Of a stretch of DNA of 46,221 nucleotides, positions 36,254 to 44,083 are shown in pieces. The stretch spans positions 1-46,221 of the forward strand of contig NZ_JADEWN010000051.1 of NCBI RefSeq assembly GCF_015207655.1, written 5' to 3'. The translations under genes were made by a program, and so were the position numbers. This stretch comes from Gloeocapsopsis crepidinum LEGE 06123. GTDB lineage: Bacteria; Cyanobacteriota; Cyanobacteriia; Cyanobacteriales; Chroococcidiopsidaceae. The notes beneath the pieces were generated by a model. It was not told where the DNA came from and searched no databases. It saw nothing but the letters and a program-made list of their open reading frames with translations. Numbering within the stretch: the stretch's first letter is position 1; each line of letters begins with the position of its first letter.

Positions 36254-37123
36254 ATGGTTAACTTTGGACTTAACCCAGCGAGTATCCTGGGCATTTTCTT
36301 AGCTGTAGCTGGTGCAGGGTTGTATTTCCTGCGCTCAGTACGTCCAGAGCTATCGCGAGATCATGACATCTTTTTTGCTGCTGTCGGGCTGCTATGTGGC
36401 TTCATTTTGCTGTTTCAAGGCTGGCGGTTAGATCCCATTTTGCAATTTGGTCAGTTACTACTGAGTGGTTCAGCAATCTTCTTTGCAGTTGAAAGTATTC
36501 GGCTACGGGGCGTTGCTACTGAGCAAGCAAAACGTAATACGCGAATTGTTGACGAAGAAAGACCAGTCAGCCCAGTTTATGAATATCAAGCAGAGTTAGA
36601 CGAACTTGAACCACTTTATGAAGAGCGTCCGACCATTAATCCTAGAAGAAGAATTCAGGGAACGAAAGAAACACGTCCTGCAAGAACAACTGACTACGAA
36701 GATCAACCTCGACGTAGTATAGATGAATACGACGATGAACCTCGGCGTCGTTACTCGAATCGGGGAGGTAATTCAGAACGGTTAGCGCCAGCAGCAGATA
36801 AACCCACTAAGCGGCGTCGTCCTTCTCGCCCGACAAGTCGTCCAGGAGAAGAACGCTCAAGTGATGAATGGGGCTATTCTAAGCAATCAGAAAGTAGCTG
36901 GGAGGATGCTGGAAGTAGCAGTGCTAACAGACAGTCTCGTTCTTCAAGAAGTAGTGATTCTTCATGGGAAGATAAAGATGCCTCTAATACAGTGCCTAGA
37001 TCGAGAAAGCGGCGTTCCTCACAAGATTCGAGAAAAAGAGGAACTGACATCGAAGCAACACCAACAGACTATGTAGATTACAAACCCATTGATCCATCAG
37101 ATAGCAACTTTGACGAACCCTAG
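36254..37123 (+). CDS. ycf66: Ycf66-family protein
   Basis: A 289-residue protein. The N-terminal 90 residues are the conserved Ycf66 part with three hydrophobic helices (ASILGIFLAVAGAGLYFL, DIFFAAVGLLCGFILLFQGW, ILQFGQLLLSGSAIFFAVES) and RLRGVAT after the last helix. The remaining 190 residues are a hydrophilic, Arg/Ser/Glu/Asp-rich low-complexity tail, predicted disordered, with repeated SSWED and RRR patches. Ycf66 is found in cyanobacteria and some plastids; its function is unknown. Its place after psbX suggests a thylakoid role but does not prove it. The long tail varies greatly among homologues. Confidence 0.88.
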   Translation: MVNFGLNPASILGIFLAVAGAGLYFLRSVRPELSRDHDIFFAAVGLLCGFILLFQGWRLDPILQFGQLLLSGSAIFFAVESIRLRGVATEQAKRNTRIVDEERPVSPVYEYQAELDELEPLYEERPTINPRRRIQGTKETRPARTTDYEDQPRRSIDEYDDEPRRRYSNRGGNSERLAPAADKPTKRRRPSRPTSRPGEERSSDEWGYSKQSESSWEDAGSSSANRQSRSSRSSDSSWEDKDASNTVPRSRKRRSSQDSRKRGTDIEATPTDYVDYKPIDPSDSNFDEP

Positions 37124-37209
37124 CTCCAAAAAGTTGTAGGTCTTATGTCCCAAAAGTACTAAAATTCTGAATGTGTCAGCTTGGATAGGGGCATAAAAGC
37201 AAATCTGAG

Positions 37210-37767
37210 GTGAGAAAACTTTTAGCAAAATGGTGGCTCCAGCATTGGTTTCTTTGTCTAAGCTTGGGGTTATTGGTTCTTGTGATGGCTTGCAGTCCTA
37301 GCGATCGCTTAATGAGCAGTCCTGGCAGTCTAAACAGCCGTTATACTGACGAACAACCAGCATTAAGTGGCAATGGTCGCTACGTAGCATTTATCTCTAA
37401 CCGCGATAGCAGTCGTAATCTCTTCTTGTATGACTTGCAAGAGCAGGTGTTTCTGCCCATACCACGCTTACAAAATCGTCCAGACGCGATCGCTCAAAGC
37501 CCTAGCATTAGCTATACAGGACGCTACATAGTCTGTATTGTCAATGATCGCGGTAAACCAGACTTAGTACTTTATGACCGCGTTACGCAACACCCACAGA
37601 TATTAAATCAGTGGTATCAAGGATGGGTTCGTAATCCTAGTATCAGTCCTGATGGTCGTTATGTCGTATTTGAAAGTAGCCTTCACGGTCAGTGGGATAT
37701 TGAAGTGCTAGACCGAGGTTCTAACGTTGAGTTAGATATTCCCGATGGTGTTCCTGTTAACAAGTAA
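37210..37767 (+). CDS. TolB-like mini-propeller lipoprotein, copy A
   Basis: A 185-residue protein starting at GTG 37210. A hydrophobic leader ends at LVMAC (Cys28), a probable lipobox. The rest has three repeats of the WD40-like/TolB pattern: QPALSGNGRYVAFISNRD, SPSISYTGRYIVCIVNDRG, then NPSISPDGRYVVFESSLHG, each followed by D-x-x-x-Y/L-D-R. Three blades are too few to close a propeller, so it must oligomerise or serve as a short binding platform. It is a close relative of the next gene, in tandem. Function unknown; periplasmic or lumenal location is likely. Confidence 0.72.
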   Translation: MRKLLAKWWLQHWFLCLSLGLLVLVMACSPSDRLMSSPGSLNSRYTDEQPALSGNGRYVAFISNRDSSRNLFLYDLQEQVFLPIPRLQNRPDAIAQSPSISYTGRYIVCIVNDRGKPDLVLYDRVTQHPQILNQWYQGWVRNPSISPDGRYVVFESSLHGQWDIEVLDRGSNVELDIPDGVPVNK

Positions 37768-37822
37768 TCAATTATTGCGTCACTACTATAATTCCTGCGT
37801 CCCTATTCCCTAGCTTGTCTAA

Positions 37823-37860
37823 GGCTTCGTTATTTTCCTGGCAATTGTCTTAGAGTATTT
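37823..37860 (+). pseudogene. Decayed copy of the 5' end of the TolB-like gene
   Basis: Bases 37823-37860 (GGCTTCGTTATTTTCCTGGC, then AATTGTCTTAGAG) closely match the first codons of the next gene at 37902 (CGCTTCATTATTTTCTTGGC, then AATAGTCTTAAC), offset by exactly 79 bases. No start codon or usable frame remains. This is best read as a partial tandem duplication that has decayed. Confidence 0.55.
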
Positions 37861-37895
37861 CCCCGATCTTTGACCCCTGACCCCTGACCACTGTT

Positions 37896-38435
37896 GTGAA
37901 ACGCTTCATTATTTTCTTGGCAATAGTCTTAACACTAACATCTATCTTAATAGTATTAGGTAGTTATGGAAGCTCCGCCCGTTTATTAAGCTTCCCCTCA
38001 GATTCAGGAGGAAAAAGTCTCAATAGCCCTGCGGCTGAAATGACTCCGCGTGTTTCTGGGAAATATATTGTGTTTAGTTCCGACCGCTTGGGGCGTCAAG
38101 ATATCTATTTATTTGATATGGTCAGTCGTAGCTTAGTTGACTTACCAGGGCTGAATTCTTTTGATGCGATCGCTTCAAGTCCCGCAGTATCAGAAAATGG
38201 TCAGTACATTGTCTTTTCTAGCAATCGCCAAGGTAGATCTGGAATCTTTTTGTATGACCGAGAAACGCGGCAATTACGGAACTTGACAAAAAACTTACAA
38301 GCTGAAGTTCGCAACCCTACAATTAGCGCTGATGGTAGTAGGATTGCTTTTGAATCAAGCATCAACGGACAGTGGGATATTTTAGTATACAACCGCTCTG
38401 GACAACCAATTAATGTTTCGATTGAGCCTCAGTAA
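37896..38435 (+). CDS. TolB-like mini-propeller protein, copy B
   Basis: A 179-residue paralogue of the gene before it, starting at GTG 37896. The leader MKRFIIFLAIVLTLTSILIV is a signal or anchor helix without a lipobox Cys. Three blade repeats are visible: TPRVSGKYIVFSSDRLG, SPAVSENGQYIVFSSNRQG and NPTISADGSRIAFESSING, with the ending QWDILVYNRSGQP nearly the same as copy A. Spacing between the genes is 128 bases and includes tandem TGACCCC heptamers and a decayed 5' copy. Location is probably the periplasm or lumen. Function unknown. Confidence 0.72.
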   Translation: MKRFIIFLAIVLTLTSILIVLGSYGSSARLLSFPSDSGGKSLNSPAAEMTPRVSGKYIVFSSDRLGRQDIYLFDMVSRSLVDLPGLNSFDAIASSPAVSENGQYIVFSSNRQGRSGIFLYDRETRQLRNLTKNLQAEVRNPTISADGSRIAFESSINGQWDILVYNRSGQPINVSIEPQ

Positions 38436-38463
38436 GAGAGTTGAGGCAAGGAAACGCTCTCTT
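38426..38463. promoter_or_regulatory. Two interleaved hairpins at a gene end
   Basis: GCCTCA (38426-38431) pairs with TGAGGC (38442-38447), while AAGAGAG (38434-38440) pairs with CTCTCTT (38457-38463). The arms alternate, so the two stems either exclude each other or form a pseudoknot. The stop codon of copy B lies inside. No T-run follows. Possibly chance or a 3'-end structure. Confidence 0.35.
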
Positions 38464-38563
38464 CCTATCAAGTCCTATCAAGCGCTATAAGAGCATCATT
38501 AGCACCTGTACTAGGGTTGTTACGACGCGCAACCTACGATTACATTTCAACAAGTAACACAAT

Positions 38564-39136
38564 TTAGAATAAGTACGGAACTAATCGCTTTGTGCGTTGC
38601 CTATAGGCTTCATACTCATCACCGAAGCTGCTAAGAAGCATTTCCTCACGGTCAACTCGTGTTGCATATGCAATACTAAAGCCAATGAATCCAGATAGAC
38701 CTGCAATCAAGTTTGGCAGCAATAGTGCTTGTGCAATGCAAAGTAACAACACAGAGGCGTACATTGGATGACGAATGTTTTGATAGACACCACTAGTTGT
38801 CAATGTGTGTCCTTCTCGAATTTGCAGCGTTGATGACCAATTTTTGCCTAAGTCGTGATGGCTGCGCCAAAATAACCAAAGAGAAAGAACAAGAGTACCG
38901 ATACCTAATCCGTTTGCCCAGATTGGTAGATGGTAGTTCGCGAAATTTAACCAAGGCGATAGAACATAAATCAAAGGAAGAAATAGTATCCCAATTAATA
39001 ATAGAAGGCGCACCACCTTTTCCTGAGTGCTTTTTCGGTCATCAATAATTGTGTTCTGCTTTTGTTCTCGCTGGTAAGGAATTCTGACGATTAACCATAG
39101 CATCATTCCAATTGTAAAAATGATTTTTGAGGTCAT
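38564..39136 (-). CDS. Isoprenylcysteine carboxyl methyltransferase-like membrane protein
   Basis: Starting at the ATG at 39136 gives 190 residues; a longer frame to 39217 would run into sdhB and has no family support. The start is preceded by GAGGAG within the sdhB end at ideal spacing. About five helices are predicted, with the family segments TTSGVYQNIRHPMYASVLL and FGDEYEAYRQRTKRLVPYLF, matching the C-terminal SAM-binding half of ICMT/PEMT-like enzymes. The true substrate in bacteria is usually unknown (lipids, phenols or proteins). It lies 7 bases after sdhB and should be co-translated with it. Confidence 0.8.
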   Translation of the reverse strand: MTSKIIFTIGMMLWLIVRIPYQREQKQNTIIDDRKSTQEKVVRLLLLIGILFLPLIYVLSPWLNFANYHLPIWANGLGIGTLVLSLWLFWRSHHDLGKNWSSTLQIREGHTLTTSGVYQNIRHPMYASVLLLCIAQALLLPNLIAGLSGFIGFSIAYATRVDREEMLLSSFGDEYEAYRQRTKRLVPYLF

Positions 39137-39143
39137 TGGATTC

Positions 39144-40136
39144 TTACTCCTCACCCTTCTTTCGTTGCACTGACTCAATGAGCGATCGCACTTCTTCGGT
39201 ACCTGTTGAGGGTTCAAAATGAATCGGAAATTTACCCCGAATCAGCATTCTTAAGCCCAGTGGTCCAATTCGTAGTAAACCTCTAAGATCGCGTAAGTAA
39301 TCACCGACTACCTGAAAAACAAACTTTGGTTCATTAATCCAGCCACCCTGTTTTACAAGTTCAATTAATCCCTTACGATGGCGAATGGGAATACTATCTG
39401 GTACTTCCTTATCAGCCAAGATTTCTTGTTTGATTTTGCTAATTTGATCCAAGGGTGCAACATCCATCGGGCACACACTGTTGCAATACAAACAGCGCGT
39501 ACAACCCCAGACACCTTGAGTTCCAATATTATAATTTTCTAAACGTGCTTCAGTTTGAGTATCGCGAGAATCTGCTACCATGCGATAAGCTTTGGCAAGA
39601 GCATGAGGACCAACAAAATCTGGATTAATTTCTCGCGCGTTACATTCTGAATAGCAAGCACCGCACATAATACAATTACCAGTTTGATCGAGACGCGATC
39701 GCTCTTGTGGTGTTTGTAAAAATTCTCGTTCTGGTATTTTTCTGGCGCTGCTACTTACATAAGGTTCTACAGCCTCTAAATGGTTCCAGAAACTACTCAT
39801 ATCTACTACCAGGTCTTTAATAACTGGCATATTTCCTAAAGGAGCAAGAATAATTTCTGGAACTGGAGACTCAATACCAGTATTTTGTAGTCTTTGAACT
39901 TCGGAGTCAACATTTTCCTTGCACGCCAAAGCTGAACGTCCGTTAATTCGCATCGCACAGCTACCGCAGATAGTATTGCGACAATTCTTCCGAAACGCTA
40001 AACTACCATCTTGCTCCCATTTAATTTGATTGAGGCAATCCAGAATGGTCTTACTTGGTTCAACCTCTAAATGATACGCCTGAGCTTGTACTGGAGAATT
40101 TTCTTTTTGCCGAATAACTTTGAAAATAACTTGCAT
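39144..40136 (-). CDS. sdhB: Succinate dehydrogenase/fumarate reductase iron-sulfur subunit
   Basis: A 330-residue protein with all cluster ligands: [2Fe-2S] Cys52, 57, 60 and 72; the ferredoxin-like C155IMCGACYSEC and C212TRCLYCNSVC motifs for the [4Fe-4S] and [3Fe-4S] sites. The C-terminal 90 residues (RHRKGLIELVKQGGW to the end) extend beyond the usual 240-residue SdhB and are typical of cyanobacterial copies. It moves electrons from succinate oxidation to the plastoquinone pool in the thylakoid membrane. No sdhA or membrane anchor is adjacent. An ICMT-like gene follows 7 bases later on the same strand. Confidence 0.9.
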   Translation of the reverse strand: MQVIFKVIRQKENSPVQAQAYHLEVEPSKTILDCLNQIKWEQDGSLAFRKNCRNTICGSCAMRINGRSALACKENVDSEVQRLQNTGIESPVPEIILAPLGNMPVIKDLVVDMSSFWNHLEAVEPYVSSSARKIPEREFLQTPQERSRLDQTGNCIMCGACYSECNAREINPDFVGPHALAKAYRMVADSRDTQTEARLENYNIGTQGVWGCTRCLYCNSVCPMDVAPLDQISKIKQEILADKEVPDSIPIRHRKGLIELVKQGGWINEPKFVFQVVGDYLRDLRGLLRIGPLGLRMLIRGKFPIHFEPSTGTEEVRSLIESVQRKKGEE

Positions 40137-40790
40137 TCTTACAAAGCCTTACACTTTTCTAGATGGATACCGATGAGTCTAATAATCTTGCTGATATTTA
40201 CTCACTAAGACTATTATTTCCTCAGCTATTGCTATTGTTGTTGCACTTTTGCGTTTGGCAGCTAATTTTGGTGTTGCATCTAGTTTAAGAAACATTGAGG
40301 AACTTTAGTTATGCTAGCCTTTCTACTACTTCAGCAGGATTGAGACTAATGATTTGTCGAAGATAAACAGCAAATGTTACAAAAAATATGTCTTAAGAAT
40401 TATGTGTCCTAGCTTGACATAATATCTTAGCTAGGATTGAGTAATCGCATAAATCAATAAACTGCTACCAGTTGTTTATTAACATAGACGCTTCGCATAG
40501 AGCAAAAGAGTTAATCTAAAAGGCGTTTAGGTTGATATTTTCAGAAGAGTAACATATAGTATCATCGCTGGCAGGATAAAAATATCTGGAGACGACAAAT
40601 AAAATTTACTCTTGCCTTGATACTTTACCGTTTAAAAAAAAATTGCAAATATAAATTAACAAGGGATAAGATGTAAATATTCCCAGATTCTTTTGCTAAA
40701 AAGTAGAGATAAGAGGATATATTTTTTATAATGTCAATGTTGTAAAAGACATTGAAAGCAACTTGGAGAACGTAAGGATTTAGAAGTGCG
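40137..40790. other. 654-bp intergenic region before the cyAbrB gene
   Basis: Divergent promoters for sdhB and the regulator must lie here. A 41-codon plus-strand ORF (40163-40288) encodes a Leu-rich stretch but has no SD or family support. The 3' half is very AT-rich with A-runs (40628-40640) suggestive of bent DNA or an upstream promoter element, and the long leader may carry regulation. Confidence 0.5.
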
Positions 40791-41204
40791 ATGACAGAAA
40801 CTGCAACTGCACCATTAACGGGAAAAGCATTACTGCAAAAGGTAAAAGAATTATCTGACTTACCAAGACGAGAAAGAGCAAAGCGCTGTGGTTATTACAC
40901 AGTAACTAAGAATAAACAGACTCGCGTTAATCTCACTGATTTTTATGATGCATTATTAGCAGCTAGGGGAATTCCCCTCAGTCCAGAAGGACCAAAAGAT
41001 GGACGCGGTCGCGAACCAACCTATCGTGTTAGTGTTCATAAAAATGGTCAAATTGTCATCGGTGCAACCTATACTGAAGCAATGGGACTCAAACCTGGAG
41101 ATGAATTTGAAATTAAATTAGGATACAAGCACATTCACTTGATTCAGCTAGATAGTGATAAAAGTGCTAACCAGGATGAAGACGCGGATGAAGATGAAGA
41201 ATAA
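40791..41204 (+). CDS. cyAbrB-type transcriptional regulator (cyAbrB2-like)
   Basis: A 137-residue DNA-binding regulator unique to cyanobacteria and their relatives. The N-terminal half has LTGKALLQKVKELSDLPRRE and RAKRCGYYTVTKNKQTRVNLTDFYDALLAARG; the C-terminal half is the AbrB-like swapped hairpin with YRVSVHKNGQIVIGATYTEA and MGLKPGDEFEIKLGYKHIHL. The opening and the YKHIHLIQLD end resemble cyAbrB2 rather than cyAbrB1. Homologues act in carbon/nitrogen balance, hydrogenase expression and cell differentiation. The acidic tail DEDADEDEE may weaken DNA binding. The unusually long upstream region suggests complex regulation. Confidence 0.88.
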   Translation: MTETATAPLTGKALLQKVKELSDLPRRERAKRCGYYTVTKNKQTRVNLTDFYDALLAARGIPLSPEGPKDGRGREPTYRVSVHKNGQIVIGATYTEAMGLKPGDEFEIKLGYKHIHLIQLDSDKSANQDEDADEDEE

Positions 41205-41298
41205 TTTTTTCCAAAAAAGGATTAAGGTTGATTCCTTAATATCGGAAATCAGCTTTTAGTCTGACCTTTTTACTATTCAATCAACAAAATCTGGCAAT

Positions 41299-42156
41299 TT
41301 GACAGCAGTTTTGATCGGATTTAACTATGCAGCATATAGTTTGCTAATAAATTTGGCAGCTACCCCAATGTCATTGCTACAAGTAATAAGTTTTTTTCTT
41401 ACTTGGGCTGGGTGTTGGTTGCCAATAGCAATTCTGCTGGCGATCGCCCGTGGTTGGCAAATTGGAACTTTAGAACCAGCGCAGAAACTTCCCTTATTAG
41501 GATCGCTGTATCTACTTGCTCCCATTATTCTTTGGATAGCTAGCTTAATAACAAATAGCAGTTTCCGAGATTATGGCTTAGTCTGGAATTTTGCAATTCT
41601 CCGCTCTTTGAGTGTAGGTTTAGCGATCGGAGTGCTAAGCCTGATTATTTTATTCGCAATTCAAACAATTTTGGGTTGGGTGAAATGGCAAAAAATATCT
41701 GCCCAGCAAATCACAAGTGTCGTGCTACCTACATTAGCTTTAGCGCTATGGGTAAGTGCAACAGAAGAGTTAATTTTTCGTGGCTTTGTCTTAACCCAAT
41801 TACAGCAAGATTACACACTTGCGATCGCTGCGATCGGTTCTAGCGTGATTTTTGCAGTACTGCATCTTGTGTGGGAACAACGCGAAACAGTACCGCAACT
41901 TTTCGGATTATGGTTGATGGGAATTGTTCTTGTGTTAGCAAGACTCGTCGATGGTGGAAGTTTGGGCTTAGCTTGGGGATTACACAGTGGTTGGGTTTGG
42001 GCGATCGCATCTATCGACACGGCGGGGATATTAACTTACACCGGAAAAGCCCCTGAATGGGTGACAGGCAAATATGGCAAACCATTAGCTGGAATGCTAG
42101 GAATTTTCCTCTTACTCGCAACTGGGGGTATTTTATGGCTCAGTGGTAATTGCTAA
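41299..42156 (+). CDS. CPBP-family intramembrane glutamic endopeptidase
   Basis: A 285-residue polytopic membrane protein (about eight helices). The first motif is E156-E-L-I-F-R161 (EExxxR), motif two is the F-x-x-x-H of IFAVLHL, and the C-terminal GLAWGLHSGWVW holds the last His. These match the CPBP/Rce1-type CAAX protease-like family; bacterial members act in bacteriocin self-protection, protein maturation or stress. The TTG start at 41299 is uncertain and an ATG at 41368 (24th codon) is the best alternative. It lies 94 bases after the cyAbrB gene on the same strand; a joint transcript is possible. Confidence 0.85.
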   Translation: MTAVLIGFNYAAYSLLINLAATPMSLLQVISFFLTWAGCWLPIAILLAIARGWQIGTLEPAQKLPLLGSLYLLAPIILWIASLITNSSFRDYGLVWNFAILRSLSVGLAIGVLSLIILFAIQTILGWVKWQKISAQQITSVVLPTLALALWVSATEELIFRGFVLTQLQQDYTLAIAAIGSSVIFAVLHLVWEQRETVPQLFGLWLMGIVLVLARLVDGGSLGLAWGLHSGWVWAIASIDTAGILTYTGKAPEWVTGKYGKPLAGMLGIFLLLATGGILWLSGNC

Positions 42157-42166
42157 CTGGTATTCT

Positions 42167-42200
42167 CAATTCAAAACTCAAAACTCAAAATTCAAAACTT
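42167..42200. repeat. Heptamer array overlapping the cobL stop
   Basis: Tandem AATTCAAA/ACTCAAA units run between the CPBP gene and the end of cobL. The TGA stop of cobL (minus strand, 42192-42194) lies inside the array, so the repeat supplies the end of the protein. Same heptamer family as at 1214, 20331 and 35214. Confidence 0.6.
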
Positions 42201-43427
42201 TTGAACAAGACGGGTGGCACTCAAAATTGTCACAGGATTGAGGGGTGTAAACCGCGTTAAGTTCCCGATTGGTACAGATCGCGATAGTTGTACTTGTAAC
42301 ATTTGATAATGCCATTGTTGATGTTTTAACCAATCTAAAGCAATAGTAAGATGCTCTACAGTTGTTAGAGCCAAGACAACAATAGCTTGAGAAGAAACGG
42401 GTAAAGCTTCCAATATGGAAACTAAATTACCGCCACTACCACCAATAAACACGCGATCTGGTGTTGGAAGTTGGGATAGAACTTCTGGTGCACTGCCATG
42501 AACCGTAACAATGTTTTTGACTTGCAAGCGATCGCAGTTTTTTTGAATAAGAGTTGCACCTGCTGTTGTTTTTTCGACTGCATAGATGCGAGATGTAGGA
42601 AATAAACGGGCAATTTCAATTGCGACTGAACCTGTACCTGCACCAATATCCCACACAATTTGTCCAGGTTGTAGCGCCAATTGTCCTAAAACTAATATGC
42701 GGACTTCGCGCTTTGTCATTAATCCTGGGCGATCGCTAAAACTCAAGAAAACACGATCGGGTAAACCTAATTGTGGTAGTGTTGCTAAGTCTAAGTTATT
42801 GAGTTCACTTTGACGCAGTAAAATAACAATATTGAGAGGTGCAAACGTTTCTAACTGGACTTGTTCGAGTGACCAAGATTGAACTCGTTCTTGCTTGCTA
42901 CCTAAATTTTCACACACCCACAACTGATACTCATTGGGTAAATCTAATGATTGCAGTAAACAAGCGATCGCACCAGGATGATTAATGTTATCTGTTAAAA
43001 TGGCAATTTTCTCAATGCCTTGCTGCAATACTGGAATCAATTCTGCTAACGAGCGTCCGTGAACGCTAATTACTTTAGCATCTTGCCAAGGAACCTTAAT
43101 TGCATTAAATGCTAACTGTACTGAACTTAAATGTGGGTGAAAGACAAGTTTTTCTGGCGGAAACTCAGCTAGTAGTAATCGCCCCAACCCAAAAAACAGT
43201 GGATCGCCTGTGACTAAGACAACAACATCACCAGTTACTTGCTGCCGAATGCATTCAATTGCTGCGGTGAAATCGCCAAGTACTTGTTTTTGAGCGGGAT
43301 GTTGGGGAAAATAGCTTAAATGGCGATCGCTTCCAATCAACAACGTCGCCTGTGCAATAATCTGCTGTACTTTCTGACTCAGCCCTATTCCATCCAAACC
43401 AATTCCGACAACATGAACCACACTCAT
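42192..43427 (-). CDS. cobL: Precorrin-6Y C5,15-methyltransferase (decarboxylating)
   Basis: A 411-residue fusion of CbiE and CbiT activities in cobalamin synthesis. The N-terminal half (about 1-205) is the C5 methyltransferase with VVHVVGIGLDG and the VTGDPLFFGLG loop; the C-terminal half (about 225-411) is a Rossmann-type C15 methyltransferase/decarboxylase with VWDIGAGTGSVAIEIARL and PDRVFIGGSGGNLV. It methylates precorrin-6Y at C5 and C15 and removes the acetate carboxyl at C12. cobH lies 15 bases upstream on the same strand, so the two are co-transcribed. The C-terminal residues end inside a repeat array. Confidence 0.95.
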   Translation of the reverse strand: MSVVHVVGIGLDGIGLSQKVQQIIAQATLLIGSDRHLSYFPQHPAQKQVLGDFTAAIECIRQQVTGDVVVLVTGDPLFFGLGRLLLAEFPPEKLVFHPHLSSVQLAFNAIKVPWQDAKVISVHGRSLAELIPVLQQGIEKIAILTDNINHPGAIACLLQSLDLPNEYQLWVCENLGSKQERVQSWSLEQVQLETFAPLNIVILLRQSELNNLDLATLPQLGLPDRVFLSFSDRPGLMTKREVRILVLGQLALQPGQIVWDIGAGTGSVAIEIARLFPTSRIYAVEKTTAGATLIQKNCDRLQVKNIVTVHGSAPEVLSQLPTPDRVFIGGSGGNLVSILEALPVSSQAIVVLALTTVEHLTIALDWLKHQQWHYQMLQVQLSRSVPIGNLTRFTPLNPVTILSATRLVQKF

Positions 43428-43442
43428 GAATTATTCTGCTTC

Positions 43443-44072
43443 CTAATTCTCTAGCGCTAACATTATTAAGGCATTAAGAATTGCTGCGGCGACAGACGAT
43501 CCACCTTTACGACTTTCAACGCGAATTTGCTCAACTGGTGTTTGGGCTAATGCTGCTTTTGATTCCAACACTGAAATAAAGCCTACGGGAGCACCGATAA
43601 CCAACGCAGGTAAAATAGAATCAGTCGTGATGCGATTGCACAAAGCAAGTAAAGCGGTAGGAGCATTACCGATAACATAAACGGCGTCAGGGTATTTCTG
43701 CAAACATTGTAGTAACCCTGTTTCTGTACGAGTTTTTCCTGGTAAGGCAATACTCGCTTGTTCAACAGCACTGATGAGTGGATTATTAAAGGTTTTTGTT
43801 ACCATCCCGGCAATACCTTGTTTCACCATGCTGACATCAGTCACAATGGGAACTCCACACCGCAGCGCCGTTATTCCGGCGGCAATTGCATTTGGACTAA
43901 AAGAAACAAGATGTTTAAATTCAAAGTCAGCAGTAGTGTGAATGACACGCCGGACGATCGCATATTCTGTAAAACTCAAGTTATGTGCGCCGATTTCGCG
44001 ATCGATGACTGCAAAGCTTTGCTCCATAATTGGATGGACTAATCCTATACCTTCGCTTTGTTTGCGCTGCAC
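43443..44072 (-). CDS. cobH: Precorrin-8X methylmutase
   Basis: A 209-residue enzyme moving a methyl group from C11 to C12 to yield hydrogenobyrinic acid in cobalamin synthesis. Diagnostic parts are HPIMEQSFAVIDREIGAHNL, RRVIHTTADFEF with the catalytic-region His, NAIAAGITALRCGVPIVTDVSMV, VYVIGNAPTALLAL and APVGFISVLESKAAL. GTG at 44072 is the best start because the conserved HPIMEQSF lies before the first ATG (44027). The start faces holA across only 11 bases, so promoters must overlap coding DNA. cobL follows after 15 bases. No other cobalamin genes or B12 riboswitch are in the window. Confidence 0.93.
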   Translation of the reverse strand: MQRKQSEGIGLVHPIMEQSFAVIDREIGAHNLSFTEYAIVRRVIHTTADFEFKHLVSFSPNAIAAGITALRCGVPIVTDVSMVKQGIAGMVTKTFNNPLISAVEQASIALPGKTRTETGLLQCLQKYPDAVYVIGNAPTALLALCNRITTDSILPALVIGAPVGFISVLESKAALAQTPVEQIRVESRKGGSSVAAAILNALIMLALEN

Positions 44073-44083
44073 AAGTAATTCCT

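Noticed and set aside
37861-37895. Tandem TGACCCC units as a CRISPR or phage attachment site
   Set aside because: Units are 7 bases long and directly tandem, so they fit cyanobacterial STRR heptamers; there are no spacers or cas genes.
39137-39217. N-terminal extension of the ICMT-like protein
   Set aside because: It overlaps the sdhB coding region and lacks similarity to the family; an ATG with a good SD exists at 39136.
40163-40288. 41-codon Leu-rich plus-strand ORF upstream of the cyAbrB gene
   Set aside because: No ribosome binding site, no recognisable family, and a hydrophobic stretch of this kind arises easily from T-rich DNA.
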